The position numbers and the translations under genes were made by a program. 14,309 nucleotides of DNA from Comamonas sp. lk (GTDB lineage Bacteria; Pseudomonadota; Gammaproteobacteria; Burkholderiales; Burkholderiaceae_C). Below are positions 1 through 7,473 of this stretch, in pieces (position 1 is the stretch's first letter; each line of letters starts with the position of its first letter). The DNA lies in contig CAMDHL010000024.1 of assembly GCA_945898105.1 (NCBI GenBank), positions 1-14,309 of the forward strand, in the 5' to 3' direction. The notes beneath the pieces are model-generated. The model saw nothing but the letters and a program-made list of their open reading frames with translations, did no database searches and had not been told where the DNA came from.

Positions 1-299
1 TGCAGCGAGCCCATGGCTTTTCCCTGCCGCTCGATTACAGCGTCGGGACCGAATTTCAACAAGCGGTGTGGCGACAGTTAACTGCAATAGCGCCTGGGAA
101 AACGCTTAGTTATGCAGCTATTGCGCAGGCCATCGGACGCCCTTCAGCCGTGCGCGCGGTCGGTGCAGCTATTGGACGCAATCCCCTAAGCATTGTGGTG
201 CCCTGCCACCGCGTGATCGGCAGCAATGGGCAATTGACCGGCTATGCCGGAGGTCTGCCACGTAAGATCGCCCTTCTGCAACTTGAAAGCGCGATTTGA
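1..299 (+). CDS. ogt: Methylated-DNA--protein-cysteine methyltransferase, C-terminal part (5' end outside window)
   Basis: Suicide DNA-repair protein that moves the alkyl group from O6-alkylguanine or O4-alkylthymine to its own cysteine. The reading frame is open from the left edge (first full codon at 3) to TGA at 297-299, so about 98 residues of the C-terminal domain are visible and the N-terminus is missing. Visible family signatures are GTEFQQAVW at the start of the winged-helix DNA-binding domain, the RAVGAAIGRNP segment carrying the arginine-finger region, and the active-site PCHRV with the acceptor Cys codon at 204-206, followed by GYAGGLPRK. An internal ATG at 66 is not the start, because conserved sequence lies upstream of it. 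Whether this is a plain Ogt or the C-terminal part of an Ada-like fusion cannot be told here. The stop overlaps the start of the following transporter gene, so the two are probably co-transcribed. Confidence 0.93.
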   Translation, partial: QRAHGFSLPLDYSVGTEFQQAVWRQLTAIAPGKTLSYAAIAQAIGRPSAVRAVGAAIGRNPLSIVVPCHRVIGSNGQLTGYAGGLPRKIALLQLESAI

Positions 300-1222
300 A
301 TTTCCTTGTAAGCGACACGCGCCCACCGCGCTGGGTGCCTGATTTCATCGCCCTTGCGGCCATTTGGGGCGCATCTTTTTTATTCACCCGCCTTAGCCTG
401 GTCGACTTCGGACCCGTAGTCACTGCCGCGCTGCGCGTCATCATCGCCAGCGCTGTCCTGCTGCCTTTGATGCTGATGCGCGGGCATCGGGCTGCCTTCG
501 TGCTGCATTGGAAAAAAGTGTTGCTGGTCGGCGTGATCAATTCGGCCATCCCCTTTGTCTGCATAGCTTTTGCGCTGCAAAGTATTTCCATCGGCCAGTC
601 CTCGGTACTCAATGCCACCGTACCACTGTTTGGCGCAATCATTGCCTGGGCTTGGTTGGGCGACCGACCTTCGGGCTCGCGGGTGGTGGGCTTGCTGATC
701 GGCTTTGCCGGCATCGCTCTTTTAGCCAGTGAAAACGCCAGCTTTGACACCAATGCCTTGGGCACATCCAGCGCCTGGGGCATTGCGGCCAGCCTGCTGG
801 CCTGCCTGTGCTACGGCATTGCCGCGAGTTTCACACGGCGCTTTTTAGGTGGCGTGCCCTCTTTGGTTTCAGCCACTGGCAGCCAGTTAGGTGCCTCAAT
901 ATTTCTATTTCCTTTTTGCCTTTGGTACTGGCCGGCCCAGGCCCCCAGCATGCAGGCCTGGCTGGCCGTGATGGTACTGGGCGTGCTGTGTACCGGCACC
1001 GCCTACATCCTGTATTTCCGCATCATTGCCAACGCTGGCCCGGTACGTGCCTTGACGGTGACCTTTGCCATCCCCGTGTTTGCGATTGCCTATGGCGTGG
1101 TCTTGCTCGGCGAAGGCGTAACGCATTGGATGCTCGGTTGCACTGTGGTCATCGTCTTGGGTACCAGCTTGTCCAGCGGACTATGGAGTTTGCCGTTTTT
1201 AACGCCACGCGAGGCCGACTGA
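296..1222 (+). CDS. DMT-superfamily permease, EamA family (drug/metabolite exporter-like)
   Basis: A 308-residue, strongly hydrophobic inner-membrane protein with two EamA repeats. The first begins near residue 16 with DFIALAAIWGASFLFTRLSL and the second near residue 160 (SLLACLCYGIAASFTRRFL). About ten transmembrane segments are expected, and the length is normal for the family. Conserved family elements are AAIWGASFLFTR, the GDRPSG turn after helix 4, and the late GEGVTHWMLGC segment. The substrate cannot be predicted; family members export amino acids, metabolites or drugs. The proposed start is TTG at 296-298, which overlaps the TGA of the upstream methyltransferase gene (TTGA), suggesting translational coupling. 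A GTG at 335 is an alternative that would remove 13 polar residues without affecting the fold. It converges with xerD, leaving a 13-bp gap between stop codons. Confidence 0.88.
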   Translation: MNFLVSDTRPPRWVPDFIALAAIWGASFLFTRLSLVDFGPVVTAALRVIIASAVLLPLMLMRGHRAAFVLHWKKVLLVGVINSAIPFVCIAFALQSISIGQSSVLNATVPLFGAIIAWAWLGDRPSGSRVVGLLIGFAGIALLASENASFDTNALGTSSAWGIAASLLACLCYGIAASFTRRFLGGVPSLVSATGSQLGASIFLFPFCLWYWPAQAPSMQAWLAVMVLGVLCTGTAYILYFRIIANAGPVRALTVTFAIPVFAIAYGVVLLGEGVTHWMLGCTVVIVLGTSLSSGLWSLPFLTPREAD

Positions 1223-1235
1223 ATACTGCGGACGC

Positions 1236-2162
1236 TTAGCCTCTGGGATGGTGCTCGGCGTGCAGCTTGGCCAAACGTTCGCGCGCCACATGGGTGTAGA
1301 TGGTGGTGGTAGAAATATCAGCATGTCCCAGCAACAATTGCACGGTGCGCAAGTCAGCGCCATGGTTGAGCAGATGCGTGGCAAAGGCGTGGCGCAATGT
1401 GTGCGGCGACAACGGCGAATGGATGCCCGCCAGCAGCGCGTATTTTTTTACCAGCATCCAAAACATCACTCGTGTCATGGCGCTGCCCGGGTCGGTGCCA
1501 CGGGTGGTTACAAACAAAGCCTCGGTCTGTTTGCCCGCAAGCAAGGCATCACGCGCGCCGCCCAGGTAGTCACGTAGCCACTGGCTTGCGACTTCGCCGT
1601 AAGGCACCAGTCGCTCTTTTGACCCCTTGCCCATTACGCGCAGCACGTTGTCGTTCAGCCCCAGCTGGAACACCTTGAGTCCGACCAGTTCACTGACCCG
1701 CAGGCCGCTGGCGTACATCAGCTCCAGCATGGTGCGGTCGCGCACCCCGATGTCGGTGCCCACATCGGGTGCTGCCAATAAAGCTTCTACCTGGGCTTCG
1801 CTCAAAGTTTTAGGCACCCGCAATGCCTGCTTGGCCGATTGCAATTGCAGCGTCGGGTCTTGCTGCATCAGCCCGTGGCGCAGCGCCCAGCGGAAATAGC
1901 GTTTAAAGACCGTCAGGCGCCGGTTGGCCGTTGTGGCCTTGCTAGCGGCGTGCTGCGCGGCAAAGTACTGCTGCAACTGCCATTGCGAACAACTGCTCAG
2001 CGGAGCGCCTTGCAGGTGGGCTTGGAGCTTTACCAGATCACGCCGGTAGGCCTGCAAACTGTTTAGCGCAAGGCCGTCTTCCAACCACAGCGCATCAACA
2101 AATGCGTCGATGGACGCATCACCCGCAGGGGTTAAAGCAGCGCTCGCGGGCAGGCGTGGCAA
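1236..2162 (-). CDS. xerD: Site-specific tyrosine recombinase XerD
   Basis: One of the two recombinases that resolve chromosome dimers at dif, acting with XerC under FtsK control. The 308 residues hold an N-terminal SAM-like core-binding domain (about 17-105; FVDALWLEDGLALNSLQAYRRDL) and a catalytic domain (about 115-300). The tyrosine-recombinase active site is complete: R155 in ASGLR, K179 in MGKGSKE, H254 and R257 in SPHTLRH, H280 in LLGHADIS, and nucleophile Y289 in TTIYTHV. The HHPRG tail resembles the HHPRA end of XerD rather than XerC. The start is taken as TTG at 2162-2160, because no ATG or GTG is available before the conserved N-terminal domain. It lies 2 bp after the stop of the upstream tctC-like gene, so translation may depend on that gene. 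No dif-like site was noticed nearby. Confidence 0.93.
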   Translation of the reverse strand: MPRLPASAALTPAGDASIDAFVDALWLEDGLALNSLQAYRRDLVKLQAHLQGAPLSSCSQWQLQQYFAAQHAASKATTANRRLTVFKRYFRWALRHGLMQQDPTLQLQSAKQALRVPKTLSEAQVEALLAAPDVGTDIGVRDRTMLELMYASGLRVSELVGLKVFQLGLNDNVLRVMGKGSKERLVPYGEVASQWLRDYLGGARDALLAGKQTEALFVTTRGTDPGSAMTRVMFWMLVKKYALLAGIHSPLSPHTLRHAFATHLLNHGADLRTVQLLLGHADISTTTIYTHVARERLAKLHAEHHPRG

Positions 2163-2164
2163 TC

Positions 2165-3139
2165 TCAGTCGAGCTTGAGTTTGGCCGTATCTACCACTTG
2201 CTTATAGACAGCGTATTCGGCCTTGATTTGCTCGGTAAATTGCTCTGGCGTATTGCCGATGATGATGGAGCCGGTATCTTCGATACGCTTGCGCACCGAG
2301 GGGTCTTCCAAGGCTTTGCGGACGGCAGCATTAACCTTGTCCACCACGTCTTTGGGCAAACCTTTGGGGCCATAAATGCCGTAAAACGCCATACGGTTTA
2401 CCGGCTCCAGGCCCACCTCTTTAAAGGTTGGCACCTGCGGCAATTGCGCCAGACGCTGCGGGGCGGCGACGGCGATGGCGACCAATTTATTGGCTTGGAT
2501 GAAAGGCAATGCCGACGGCATATTGTCAAAAATAATCGGCACCTGACCGGCCACCGTATCGTTCAGCGCAGGGCCTGCGCCCCGGTAAGGAATATGGGTC
2601 ACAAACACACCGGCCAAGTTTTTGTACAACTCCATTTGCAGGTGCCCGATGCCACCCGTGCCCGATGAAGCATACGAGTGCTGGCCAGGATGTTTTTTCA
2701 GCTCGGCGACAAAGCCTTTATGGTCTTTGGCCGGGAAGTTGGGATGCACTGCGATCACATTGGGCGTAGCTGCCACGTTGATGATGGGCGTGAAATCGGT
2801 CAGCGCGTTGTACGGAATCTTGGGGTTGATCGCGGGGTTAGCCGCTACCGTGGACACCGTGGCCATTCCCAGCGAATAGCCATCGGGTGCGGACTTGGCG
2901 GTTTCGTTGGCACCGATCACACCGCCGCCACCGGCCTTGTTCTCTACAACCACGTTTTGCCCTAGGGCTTTACCCATGGCGTCAGAAATCACCCGGGCCA
3001 CGATGTCGGTGGTGCCGCCGGGGGCAAAAGGCACTTGCAATTTCACTGGCTTGTTGGGATAGGCCTGCGCCAAGACACCGCCAGCGGCTAACAAGGCAGT
3101 GAGGGTGAAAGTGGACACGAGTAGAGGGCGGCGCTGCAT
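2165..3139 (-). CDS. Bug/TctC-family periplasmic solute-binding protein
   Basis: Extracytoplasmic binding receptor of the tripartite tricarboxylate transporter (TTT) type, a family much expanded in Burkholderiales. ATG at 3139-3137 is chosen over an in-frame ATG at 3169 because it has GGAGAAA 4 bp upstream and directly begins a signal peptide: Arg-rich n-region MQRRP, hydrophobic core to about residue 20, and a cleavage site after AQA (26). The resulting 324 residues are normal for the family. Typical elements follow: [16 protein letters not shown] with TD..AR (N-terminal lobe), [10 protein letters not shown], a PDGYSL loop, the [12 protein letters not shown] ligand loop, and [18 protein letters not shown]. 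The ligand is unknown; relatives bind carboxylates or small aromatics. No membrane partners (TctA/TctB) are present in the window, so it is an orphan receptor here. It lies immediately upstream of xerD on the same strand and divergent from the AEC permease. Confidence 0.92.
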   Translation of the reverse strand: MQRRPLLVSTFTLTALLAAGGVLAQAYPNKPVKLQVPFAPGGTTDIVARVISDAMGKALGQNVVVENKAGGGGVIGANETAKSAPDGYSLGMATVSTVAANPAINPKIPYNALTDFTPIINVAATPNVIAVHPNFPAKDHKGFVAELKKHPGQHSYASSGTGGIGHLQMELYKNLAGVFVTHIPYRGAGPALNDTVAGQVPIIFDNMPSALPFIQANKLVAIAVAAPQRLAQLPQVPTFKEVGLEPVNRMAFYGIYGPKGLPKDVVDKVNAAVRKALEDPSVRKRIEDTGSIIIGNTPEQFTEQIKAEYAVYKQVVDTAKLKLD

Positions 3140-3143
3140 GGGG

Positions 3144-3150
3144 TTTCTCC
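3144..3150 (-). promoter_or_regulatory. Ribosome-binding site deciding the tctC-like start
   Basis: On the minus strand GGAGAAA is followed by CCCC and ATG, putting the GGAG core 7 nt from the start codon. The upstream in-frame ATG at 3169 would place this site inside the coding sequence and put ten extra residues before a canonical signal peptide. Confidence 0.75.
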
Positions 3151-3313
3151 AAAAGAACATTGGCCGCAACAGGGAGCGGCGAAATCTGGGTCAGGAGGCA
3201 ATACTACATCCAAGCGAAGGCCATCGCCCAAAGTACCAAAGTCGGCAAGGCCAAACGAGGTGGAAGCAACCCGTCTAGCCTCTGCCCTCGCGGCGCGCTG
3301 GTATCCTCGGCGC

Positions 3314-4234
3314 GTGTCCTATGCCTTGCTTTTGCTGCCCGAGTTCTCGCTGATCCTGCTGGGCTACCTGATTTGCCGCCATACGGCATTGAACCGCAGT
3401 GTGTGGGGCCAGGTAGATGGGCTGGTCTATTACCTGCTGTTTCCCACGCTGCTTTTCCATTCGATTATCAAAAGCCCACTGGACCTGGGCGACGCCTCCC
3501 GCCTGCTGGCCGGTGGCCTGCTGGTTTTGACCAGTGGCGTGGTACTTTCCTACAGCCTGCCCTACCTACCCTGGCTGGGCCGGCACGTGCAGCAGCGCGA
3601 ACACGCGGCAGCGGCGCAGGTAGCCTTTCGCTTTAACTCCTTCATCGGTTTGGCGCTGGCCGAACGCCTGGGTGGCCCGGCCGGTTTGCTCTCCATCGCG
3701 GTGCTGATCGGTTTTTGTGTGCCGCTGGCCAACGTAGCGGCGGTATGGCCCATGGCCCGTGGCAGCGAGCGCGGCTTTGCGCGTGAGTTATTGCGCAACC
3801 CTTTGATCATCGCCACCACCAGCGGCTTGGCGGCTAATTTGCTGGGCCTGGCCCTGCCGCAATGGCTGGAACCCACGGTGGCGCGCATCGGCGCGGCATC
3901 CCTGGCCCTTGGCCTGATGGCAGCGGGTGCAGGCATGCAGTTGCAGTCCCTGAAACGCGCCAAAGCAATGGGCATCGCACTCCTTAGCATCCGGCATTTG
4001 CTTTTGCCCCTGATCGGCCTGGCGCTGGCGTTTGGCCTGCAATTGAGTGGCGCCCATGCCGCCATGCTGCTCACCTTCGCCGCCGTGCCGACCGCCGCCA
4101 GCGGCTATGTGCTGGCAGCCAAAATGGGCTATGACGGCGGGTACGTAGGCGCCTTGATCACGGCCTCCACATTGCTGGGGATGTTCAGTCTGGGATTGTC
4201 ACTGGGTATCTTGCTGCCAATCTACACCTCTTGA
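3314..4234 (+). CDS. AEC-family (auxin efflux carrier) permease
   Basis: An inner-membrane transporter of 306 residues, about ten predicted transmembrane segments in two five-helix halves. The first half runs from SYALLLLPEFSLILLGYLIC and contains the family-like VYYLLFPTLLFHSI segment. The second half has the RNPLIIATTSG segment after the central cytoplasmic loop and ends with AAVPTAASGYVLAAKMGYD, typical of AEC permeases. Bacterial members move organic acids such as malate or malonate; the substrate here is unknown. The start is taken as GTG at 3314, which begins directly at the first membrane helix. The frame stays open upstream to another GTG at 3260, but that would add 18 residues (Arg/Ala-rich) with no family resemblance. 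It is divergent from the tctC-like gene, and its last 13 bp overlap the 3' end of queG on the other strand. Confidence 0.87.
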   Translation: MSYALLLLPEFSLILLGYLICRHTALNRSVWGQVDGLVYYLLFPTLLFHSIIKSPLDLGDASRLLAGGLLVLTSGVVLSYSLPYLPWLGRHVQQREHAAAAQVAFRFNSFIGLALAERLGGPAGLLSIAVLIGFCVPLANVAAVWPMARGSERGFARELLRNPLIIATTSGLAANLLGLALPQWLEPTVARIGAASLALGLMAAGAGMQLQSLKRAKAMGIALLSIRHLLLPLIGLALAFGLQLSGAHAAMLLTFAAVPTAASGYVLAAKMGYDGGYVGALITASTLLGMFSLGLSLGILLPIYTS

Positions 4235-5355
4235 ATGCACCGGACCGTTGGCACGCCTTGCGCTAGAGCCCATTGCACATGCTCGCGCACGATCTCACTT
4301 TCGTGGCTCAAGTGCACTTGCAATGCCTCGTGCAATGCCGGCGCCGAAATACCCCCGCCGCGCAAAGCATTGCCCGCTGCCACTGCTAAATTGCGCAGCC
4401 AACGTACATGGCCGATGCGGCGGATAGCGCTGCCTTCGGTGCGCCGCAAAAACTCTGCTTCACTCCAGGCTAGTAAGTTCACCAAAGACTGCCCATTAAG
4501 TCCGTCTCGCTCGTCAAAATCGGACAAAGTGCTGGTTCGCGCGTACTTATTCCAGGGGCAGACGCTTTGGCAGTCATCGCATCCGTAGATACGATTGCCC
4601 ATCAAGGGCCGCAGTGCTTCATCGATGCTGCCCGCATGCTCAATCGTTAAATAAGAGATGCAACGCCGCGCATCCAGTTGATACGGCGCGACGATGGCCT
4701 GCGTGGGGCATACATCGATACAGGCGCTGCATGTGCCGCAATGCGGTTCCGCTGGCGGCGTAGGCGTAAGCGCGACATCCACAAATATTTCACCCAGAAA
4801 AAACATTGAGCCCGCTTCGCGGTGCAATACCAGTGTGTGCTTGCCGCGCCAACCCAGGCCGCTGCGTGTAGCCAACTCGGCCTCCAGTACGGGCGCTGAG
4901 TCGGTAAATACCCGGTAACCCAGCGGGCCCAAATGAGCCGCCAAGCGGTCCGCCAAAGTTTGCAAGCGGCGGCGCAAAACCTTGTGGTAATCCCTGCCTC
5001 GCCCATAAATAGCCACAGTGCCGGTGCTTGGGCTTTGCAGACGGTTCATCTCTATGTTTTGCCAGCCCGGCTCTGTGCTGCGGGGCAAGTAATCCATACG
5101 GGCGGTGATCACGCTCAGGGTGCCGGGAATCAACTCGGCGGGCCGTGCCCGCTTGAGCCCGTGGCGCTTCATATAGTCCATGCTGCCGTGAAAACCAGCC
5201 TGCAGCCAAGCAAATAAGCCGGGCTCTGCAGTATGCAAATCCACACCGGCCACGCCGATTTGGGAGAATCCGACTTCTTGCCCCCAGGCTTGCAACTGCG
5301 CCATGTCCAGCGCCACCGCATGGGGGGAGCTAGTTTGGGCCTTTGGATTATTCAC
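4222..5355 (-). CDS. queG: Epoxyqueuosine reductase QueG
   Basis: Cobalamin- and [4Fe-4S]-dependent enzyme that reduces epoxyqueuosine to queuosine at the wobble position of GUN-anticodon tRNAs, the last step of the pathway. With a GTG start at 5355 it has 377 residues. Family signatures include the RARPAELIPGT region, YGRGRDYHKVLR (about 117-128), FTDSAPVLE with the conserved Asp at 152, and the ferredoxin-like clusters CGTCSACIDVCP (Cys 206, 209, 212, 216) and CDDCQSVCPWN (Cys 259, 262, 266), with C232 in RRCISYLTIE completing the set. A HEAT-like C-terminal part carries EGSAIRRIGHVRWLRN. The frame is open further upstream to 5514, but that extension would run antisense through tsaE and has no family character. 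ATG at 5304 is a shorter alternative that still keeps the QLQAWGQEVGF helix. It is divergent from tsaE. Confidence 0.93.
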   Translation of the reverse strand: MNNPKAQTSSPHAVALDMAQLQAWGQEVGFSQIGVAGVDLHTAEPGLFAWLQAGFHGSMDYMKRHGLKRARPAELIPGTLSVITARMDYLPRSTEPGWQNIEMNRLQSPSTGTVAIYGRGRDYHKVLRRRLQTLADRLAAHLGPLGYRVFTDSAPVLEAELATRSGLGWRGKHTLVLHREAGSMFFLGEIFVDVALTPTPPAEPHCGTCSACIDVCPTQAIVAPYQLDARRCISYLTIEHAGSIDEALRPLMGNRIYGCDDCQSVCPWNKYARTSTLSDFDERDGLNGQSLVNLLAWSEAEFLRRTEGSAIRRIGHVRWLRNLAVAAGNALRGGGISAPALHEALQVHLSHESEIVREHVQWALAQGVPTVRCIQEV

Positions 5356-5358
5356 GCT

Positions 5359-5868
5359 GTGATTGTAAAAACCCCGCCTTTGCTGCTGCACTGGCCTGAC
5401 GAGAACGCCACGCAGGCCTTCGCGCAACAGTTGGCTGGGCAAGCGGCATTGCGCAATGCCTTTGTTTGTCTGCGCGGTAATCTCGGCGCGGGCAAAACCA
5501 CGTTGGTGCGACATCTGCTAGGCGCGTTGGGAGTGCAAGGACGCGTCAAAAGCCCTACCTATGCAGTGGTCGAGGCCTATACCCTGCCCGGTCTGGATAT
5601 TTGGCATTTCGACTTTTATCGCTTTAATGACCCGCGCGAATGGGAAGACGCAGGCTTTCGCGACATCTTTGCCAGCCCCGGCCTCAAGTTGGCCGAGTGG
5701 CCGGACAAAGCGGCTTCCATGCTGCCGCCTGCCGATTTAGACATCCAGTTGGAAGTCGATCCATCAGAGCAGCGTACTGTCAGCCTGCGCGCGCACACTG
5801 CTACCGGAGAGACTTTGCTGAAAGGCTTGAGCGCACTGCAAACCCACAAACCGGAACTTGCGCCATGA
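5359..5868 (+). CDS. tsaE: tRNA t6A biosynthesis ATPase TsaE
   Basis: P-loop ATPase that works with TsaB and TsaD in threonylcarbamoyl transfer to A37 of ANN-decoding tRNAs. From GTG at 5359 the product is 169 residues, usual for the family. The Walker A motif GNLGAGKTTL is at about 40-49, followed by SPTYAVVEAY (threonine-containing switch-like element), HFDFYRF (Walker B-like), and EWPDK. The frame is open back to 5233, but those 42 codons lie antisense in queG and the family begins near LLLHWPDENAT. TTG at about 5380 is a possible alternative start; GTG 5359 has only a weak purine-rich GGAT about 10 nt upstream. Its TGA overlaps the amiC ATG (ATGA at 5865-5868), so the two genes are almost certainly co-translated. 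Confidence 0.93.
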   Translation: MIVKTPPLLLHWPDENATQAFAQQLAGQAALRNAFVCLRGNLGAGKTTLVRHLLGALGVQGRVKSPTYAVVEAYTLPGLDIWHFDFYRFNDPREWEDAGFRDIFASPGLKLAEWPDKAASMLPPADLDIQLEVDPSEQRTVSLRAHTATGETLLKGLSALQTHKPELAP

Positions 5869-7283
5869 AACGCCGCGACTTCATTCACAGCGGAGCGGTG
5901 GTGCTGTGTCTCGGCCCTGCCTTAGTGCATGGCGCGAGCATCGTCAATGTGCGCGTTTGGCCAGCACCGGACTACTCGCGCGTAACTATCGAGTCCGACA
6001 GCCCCCTGCAAACCAGCCAAAGCATATTGACTAACCCGCCGCGCGTTGTACTGGACATTGCCGGTATAAGCCTCAATACGGCGCTGCGGGAACTGGTGGC
6101 CAAAGTTCGTCAGGACGATCCCAATATTGCCGGCATCCGGGTAGGACAGTTCAATGCCGATGTGGTGCGCCTGGTGATTGACCTGAAGCAAGGCGTTCGC
6201 CCCCAGATTTTCAGTCTGACACCAGTTGCGGTCTACCAGCACCGGTTAGTGCTGGACCTTTATCCCTTGCAGGCCATAGACCCCCTCGATGCGCTGATCG
6301 CTCAGCATGTGCCAGCTTCGGCGGCCAACAAGCCAACCGATCCGCTTACCGACCTGATGACACAACGAAGCGGCAAGTCCGAACTCCCCCCCGCCGTGGC
6401 CGGCAATCCGAGCACGCTGGCCAAAGCGGTGGGCACAAACGGCCCCAGCACGCCGCCTAGCGGAATGTCAAACACCCAAAGGTCAGACGCTGCCGCTGCG
6501 ACTGCCAACCCTGGTCCGGGCGCAATAGTGGGCCCCAGCCCGCCGATCACCGGGACGGATCGCCTGATCGTCATCGCCCTGGACCCCGGCCATGGCGGCG
6601 AAGACCCCGGCGCCATCGGGCCCGGCGGTACCAAGGAAAAAGACGTGGTGCTCAAACTGGCTTTTCTGCTGCGCGACCGGATCAACGCCGCCAGCGTCAA
6701 AGGCAACCCCATGCGCGCCTATCTCACGCGCGATGCCGACTTTTTTGTACCGCTGCATATACGGGTGCAAAAAGCACGCCGCGTGCAAGCAGACCTGTTT
6801 GTAAGTCTGCATGCCGATGCGTTTTACACCCCTGCGCCACAAGGCGCCAGCGTATTTGCGCTCAGCCAAGGTGGGGCCTCCAGCAGCGCCGCGCGTTGGA
6901 TGGCAGCCAAGGAAAATAAAGCCGACTCGATCGGAGGCCTAAACGTCAAGGTAAAAGACGCCGAAGCGCAAAGCGCCATCTTGGACATGAGCACCACCCG
7001 ACAAATCACCGACAGCCTGGCGCTGGGCGGTACCCTGCTGGGCGAAATGGGGCGCGTGGGCAAGCTGCACAAAGGCAGTGTGGAGCAAGCCTCTTTCGCG
7101 GTACTCAAAGCGCCCGACATTCCCAGCGTGTTGGTGGAGGCCGCATTCATCAGCAATCCGGAGGAGGAAAAAAAGCTGATTACCGAGGAGTATCAAAACC
7201 AAGTGGCCGACGCGCTCATGCGCGGCATCAGCGCCTACTTCGGCAAAAACCCGCCGCTGGCGCGCACCCGCACGGTGGGCTAA
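5865..7283 (+). CDS. amiC: N-acetylmuramoyl-L-alanine amidase, AmiC type
   Basis: Zinc amidase that cuts the bond between MurNAc and the stem peptide during septum splitting; it acts in the periplasm. It has 472 residues. The N-terminus MKRRDFIHSG followed by a hydrophobic stretch is a Tat-like signal, as in E. coli AmiA/AmiC. An AMIN domain follows (about 25-133; SIVNVRVWPAPDYSRVTIE to VLDLYP), which targets the division site. A Pro/Ala/Gly/Ser-rich linker spans about 145-230. The Amidase_3 domain (about 235-462) has all catalytic residues: H243 in LDPGHGGEDPGA, E258 in TKEKD, H316 in VSLHADAF, and E425 in VLVEAAFISNPEEE. The ATG is fixed by the ATGA overlap with tsaE, although the frame is open further upstream within tsaE. 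The expected mutL neighbour is absent downstream. Confidence 0.93.
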   Translation: MKRRDFIHSGAVVLCLGPALVHGASIVNVRVWPAPDYSRVTIESDSPLQTSQSILTNPPRVVLDIAGISLNTALRELVAKVRQDDPNIAGIRVGQFNADVVRLVIDLKQGVRPQIFSLTPVAVYQHRLVLDLYPLQAIDPLDALIAQHVPASAANKPTDPLTDLMTQRSGKSELPPAVAGNPSTLAKAVGTNGPSTPPSGMSNTQRSDAAAATANPGPGAIVGPSPPITGTDRLIVIALDPGHGGEDPGAIGPGGTKEKDVVLKLAFLLRDRINAASVKGNPMRAYLTRDADFFVPLHIRVQKARRVQADLFVSLHADAFYTPAPQGASVFALSQGGASSSAARWMAAKENKADSIGGLNVKVKDAEAQSAILDMSTTRQITDSLALGGTLLGEMGRVGKLHKGSVEQASFAVLKAPDIPSVLVEAAFISNPEEEKKLITEEYQNQVADALMRGISAYFGKNPPLARTRTVG

Positions 7284-7285
7284 TT

Positions 7286-7299
7286 CGCCTGACGAGGCG
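7286..7299 (+). terminator. Weak hairpin after amiC
   Basis: CGCCT-GACG-AGGCG forms a 5-bp stem with a 4-nt loop just 2 bp after the amiC stop codon. It is followed by an A-rich rather than T-rich run, so it does not look like a classical Rho-independent terminator. It may stabilise the 3' end or be incidental. Confidence 0.3.
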
Positions 7300-7329
7300 C
7301 TAAAAATAGCAGGGTCGACGCCCCAATAG

Positions 7330-7349
7330 GTAAGTGTCGCAAGTCTTAC
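7330..7349. promoter_or_regulatory. Inverted repeat upstream of the acyl-CoA synthetase gene (distal dyad)
   Basis: GTAAG and CTTAC form a perfect 5-bp dyad separated by 10 bp, a spacing suitable for a dimeric regulator. Its centre is 21 bp, about two helical turns, from the centre of the next dyad. No regulator gene is adjacent, so the binding protein is unknown. Confidence 0.35.
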
Positions 7350-7352
7350 ATT

Positions 7353-7368
7353 TAGGGTGTAAACCCTA
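7353..7368. promoter_or_regulatory. Inverted repeat upstream of the acyl-CoA synthetase gene (proximal dyad)
   Basis: TAGGGT-GTAA-ACCCTA is a perfect 6+4+6 inverted repeat about 105 bp before the chosen start of the synthetase gene. It is AT-richer at the ends and lies in the only sizeable gap of this neighbourhood. An operator for a TetR- or GntR-like repressor is plausible but unproven, and no convincing sigma-70 boxes were recognised beside it. Confidence 0.4.
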
Positions 7369-7460
7369 GGTGGCTTTGCAGCCGCCAGGCGCTACATTGC
7401 AACTTAGTTCGCCATCCAGAAGTTACTCTTGGTGGGTACTGTATTGAATGAAATTCACAG

Positions 7461-7466
7461 AAAGGG
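7461..7466 (+). promoter_or_regulatory. Ribosome-binding site deciding the acyl-CoA synthetase start
   Basis: AAAGGG stands 7 nt before ATG 7474. The longer reading from TTG 7429 or GTG 7432 has no comparable site, and its extra 14-15 residues show no family resemblance. Confidence 0.7.
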
Positions 7467-7473
7467 TAGCGCC

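Noticed and set aside
169..783. 204-codon open frame on the minus strand
   Set aside because: It lies antisense to the methyltransferase and DMT permease genes, has a Ser/Ala/Thr-rich shadow composition, and shows no family motif.
808..1239. 143-codon open frame on the plus strand inside the DMT permease
   Set aside because: Alternative frame of the permease with many Arg/His codons and no membrane pattern or motif.
3140..3313. Promoter boxes in the tctC/AEC divergent gap
   Set aside because: A TAGTAT-like box on the minus strand (3207-3202) has no acceptable -35 at a proper distance, so no call was made.
3562..4074. 170-codon open frame on the minus strand
   Set aside because: Antisense to the AEC permease, whose hydrophobic segments and ending motif show that the plus frame is the real one.
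5356..5514. 53-residue N-terminal extension of queG
   Set aside because: It would run antisense through the TsaE P-loop region and does not resemble QueG; GTG 5355 gives the normal length.
5640..5864. 75-residue N-terminal extension of amiC
   Set aside because: It overlaps tsaE in another frame, and the signal peptide begins exactly at the ATGA overlap.
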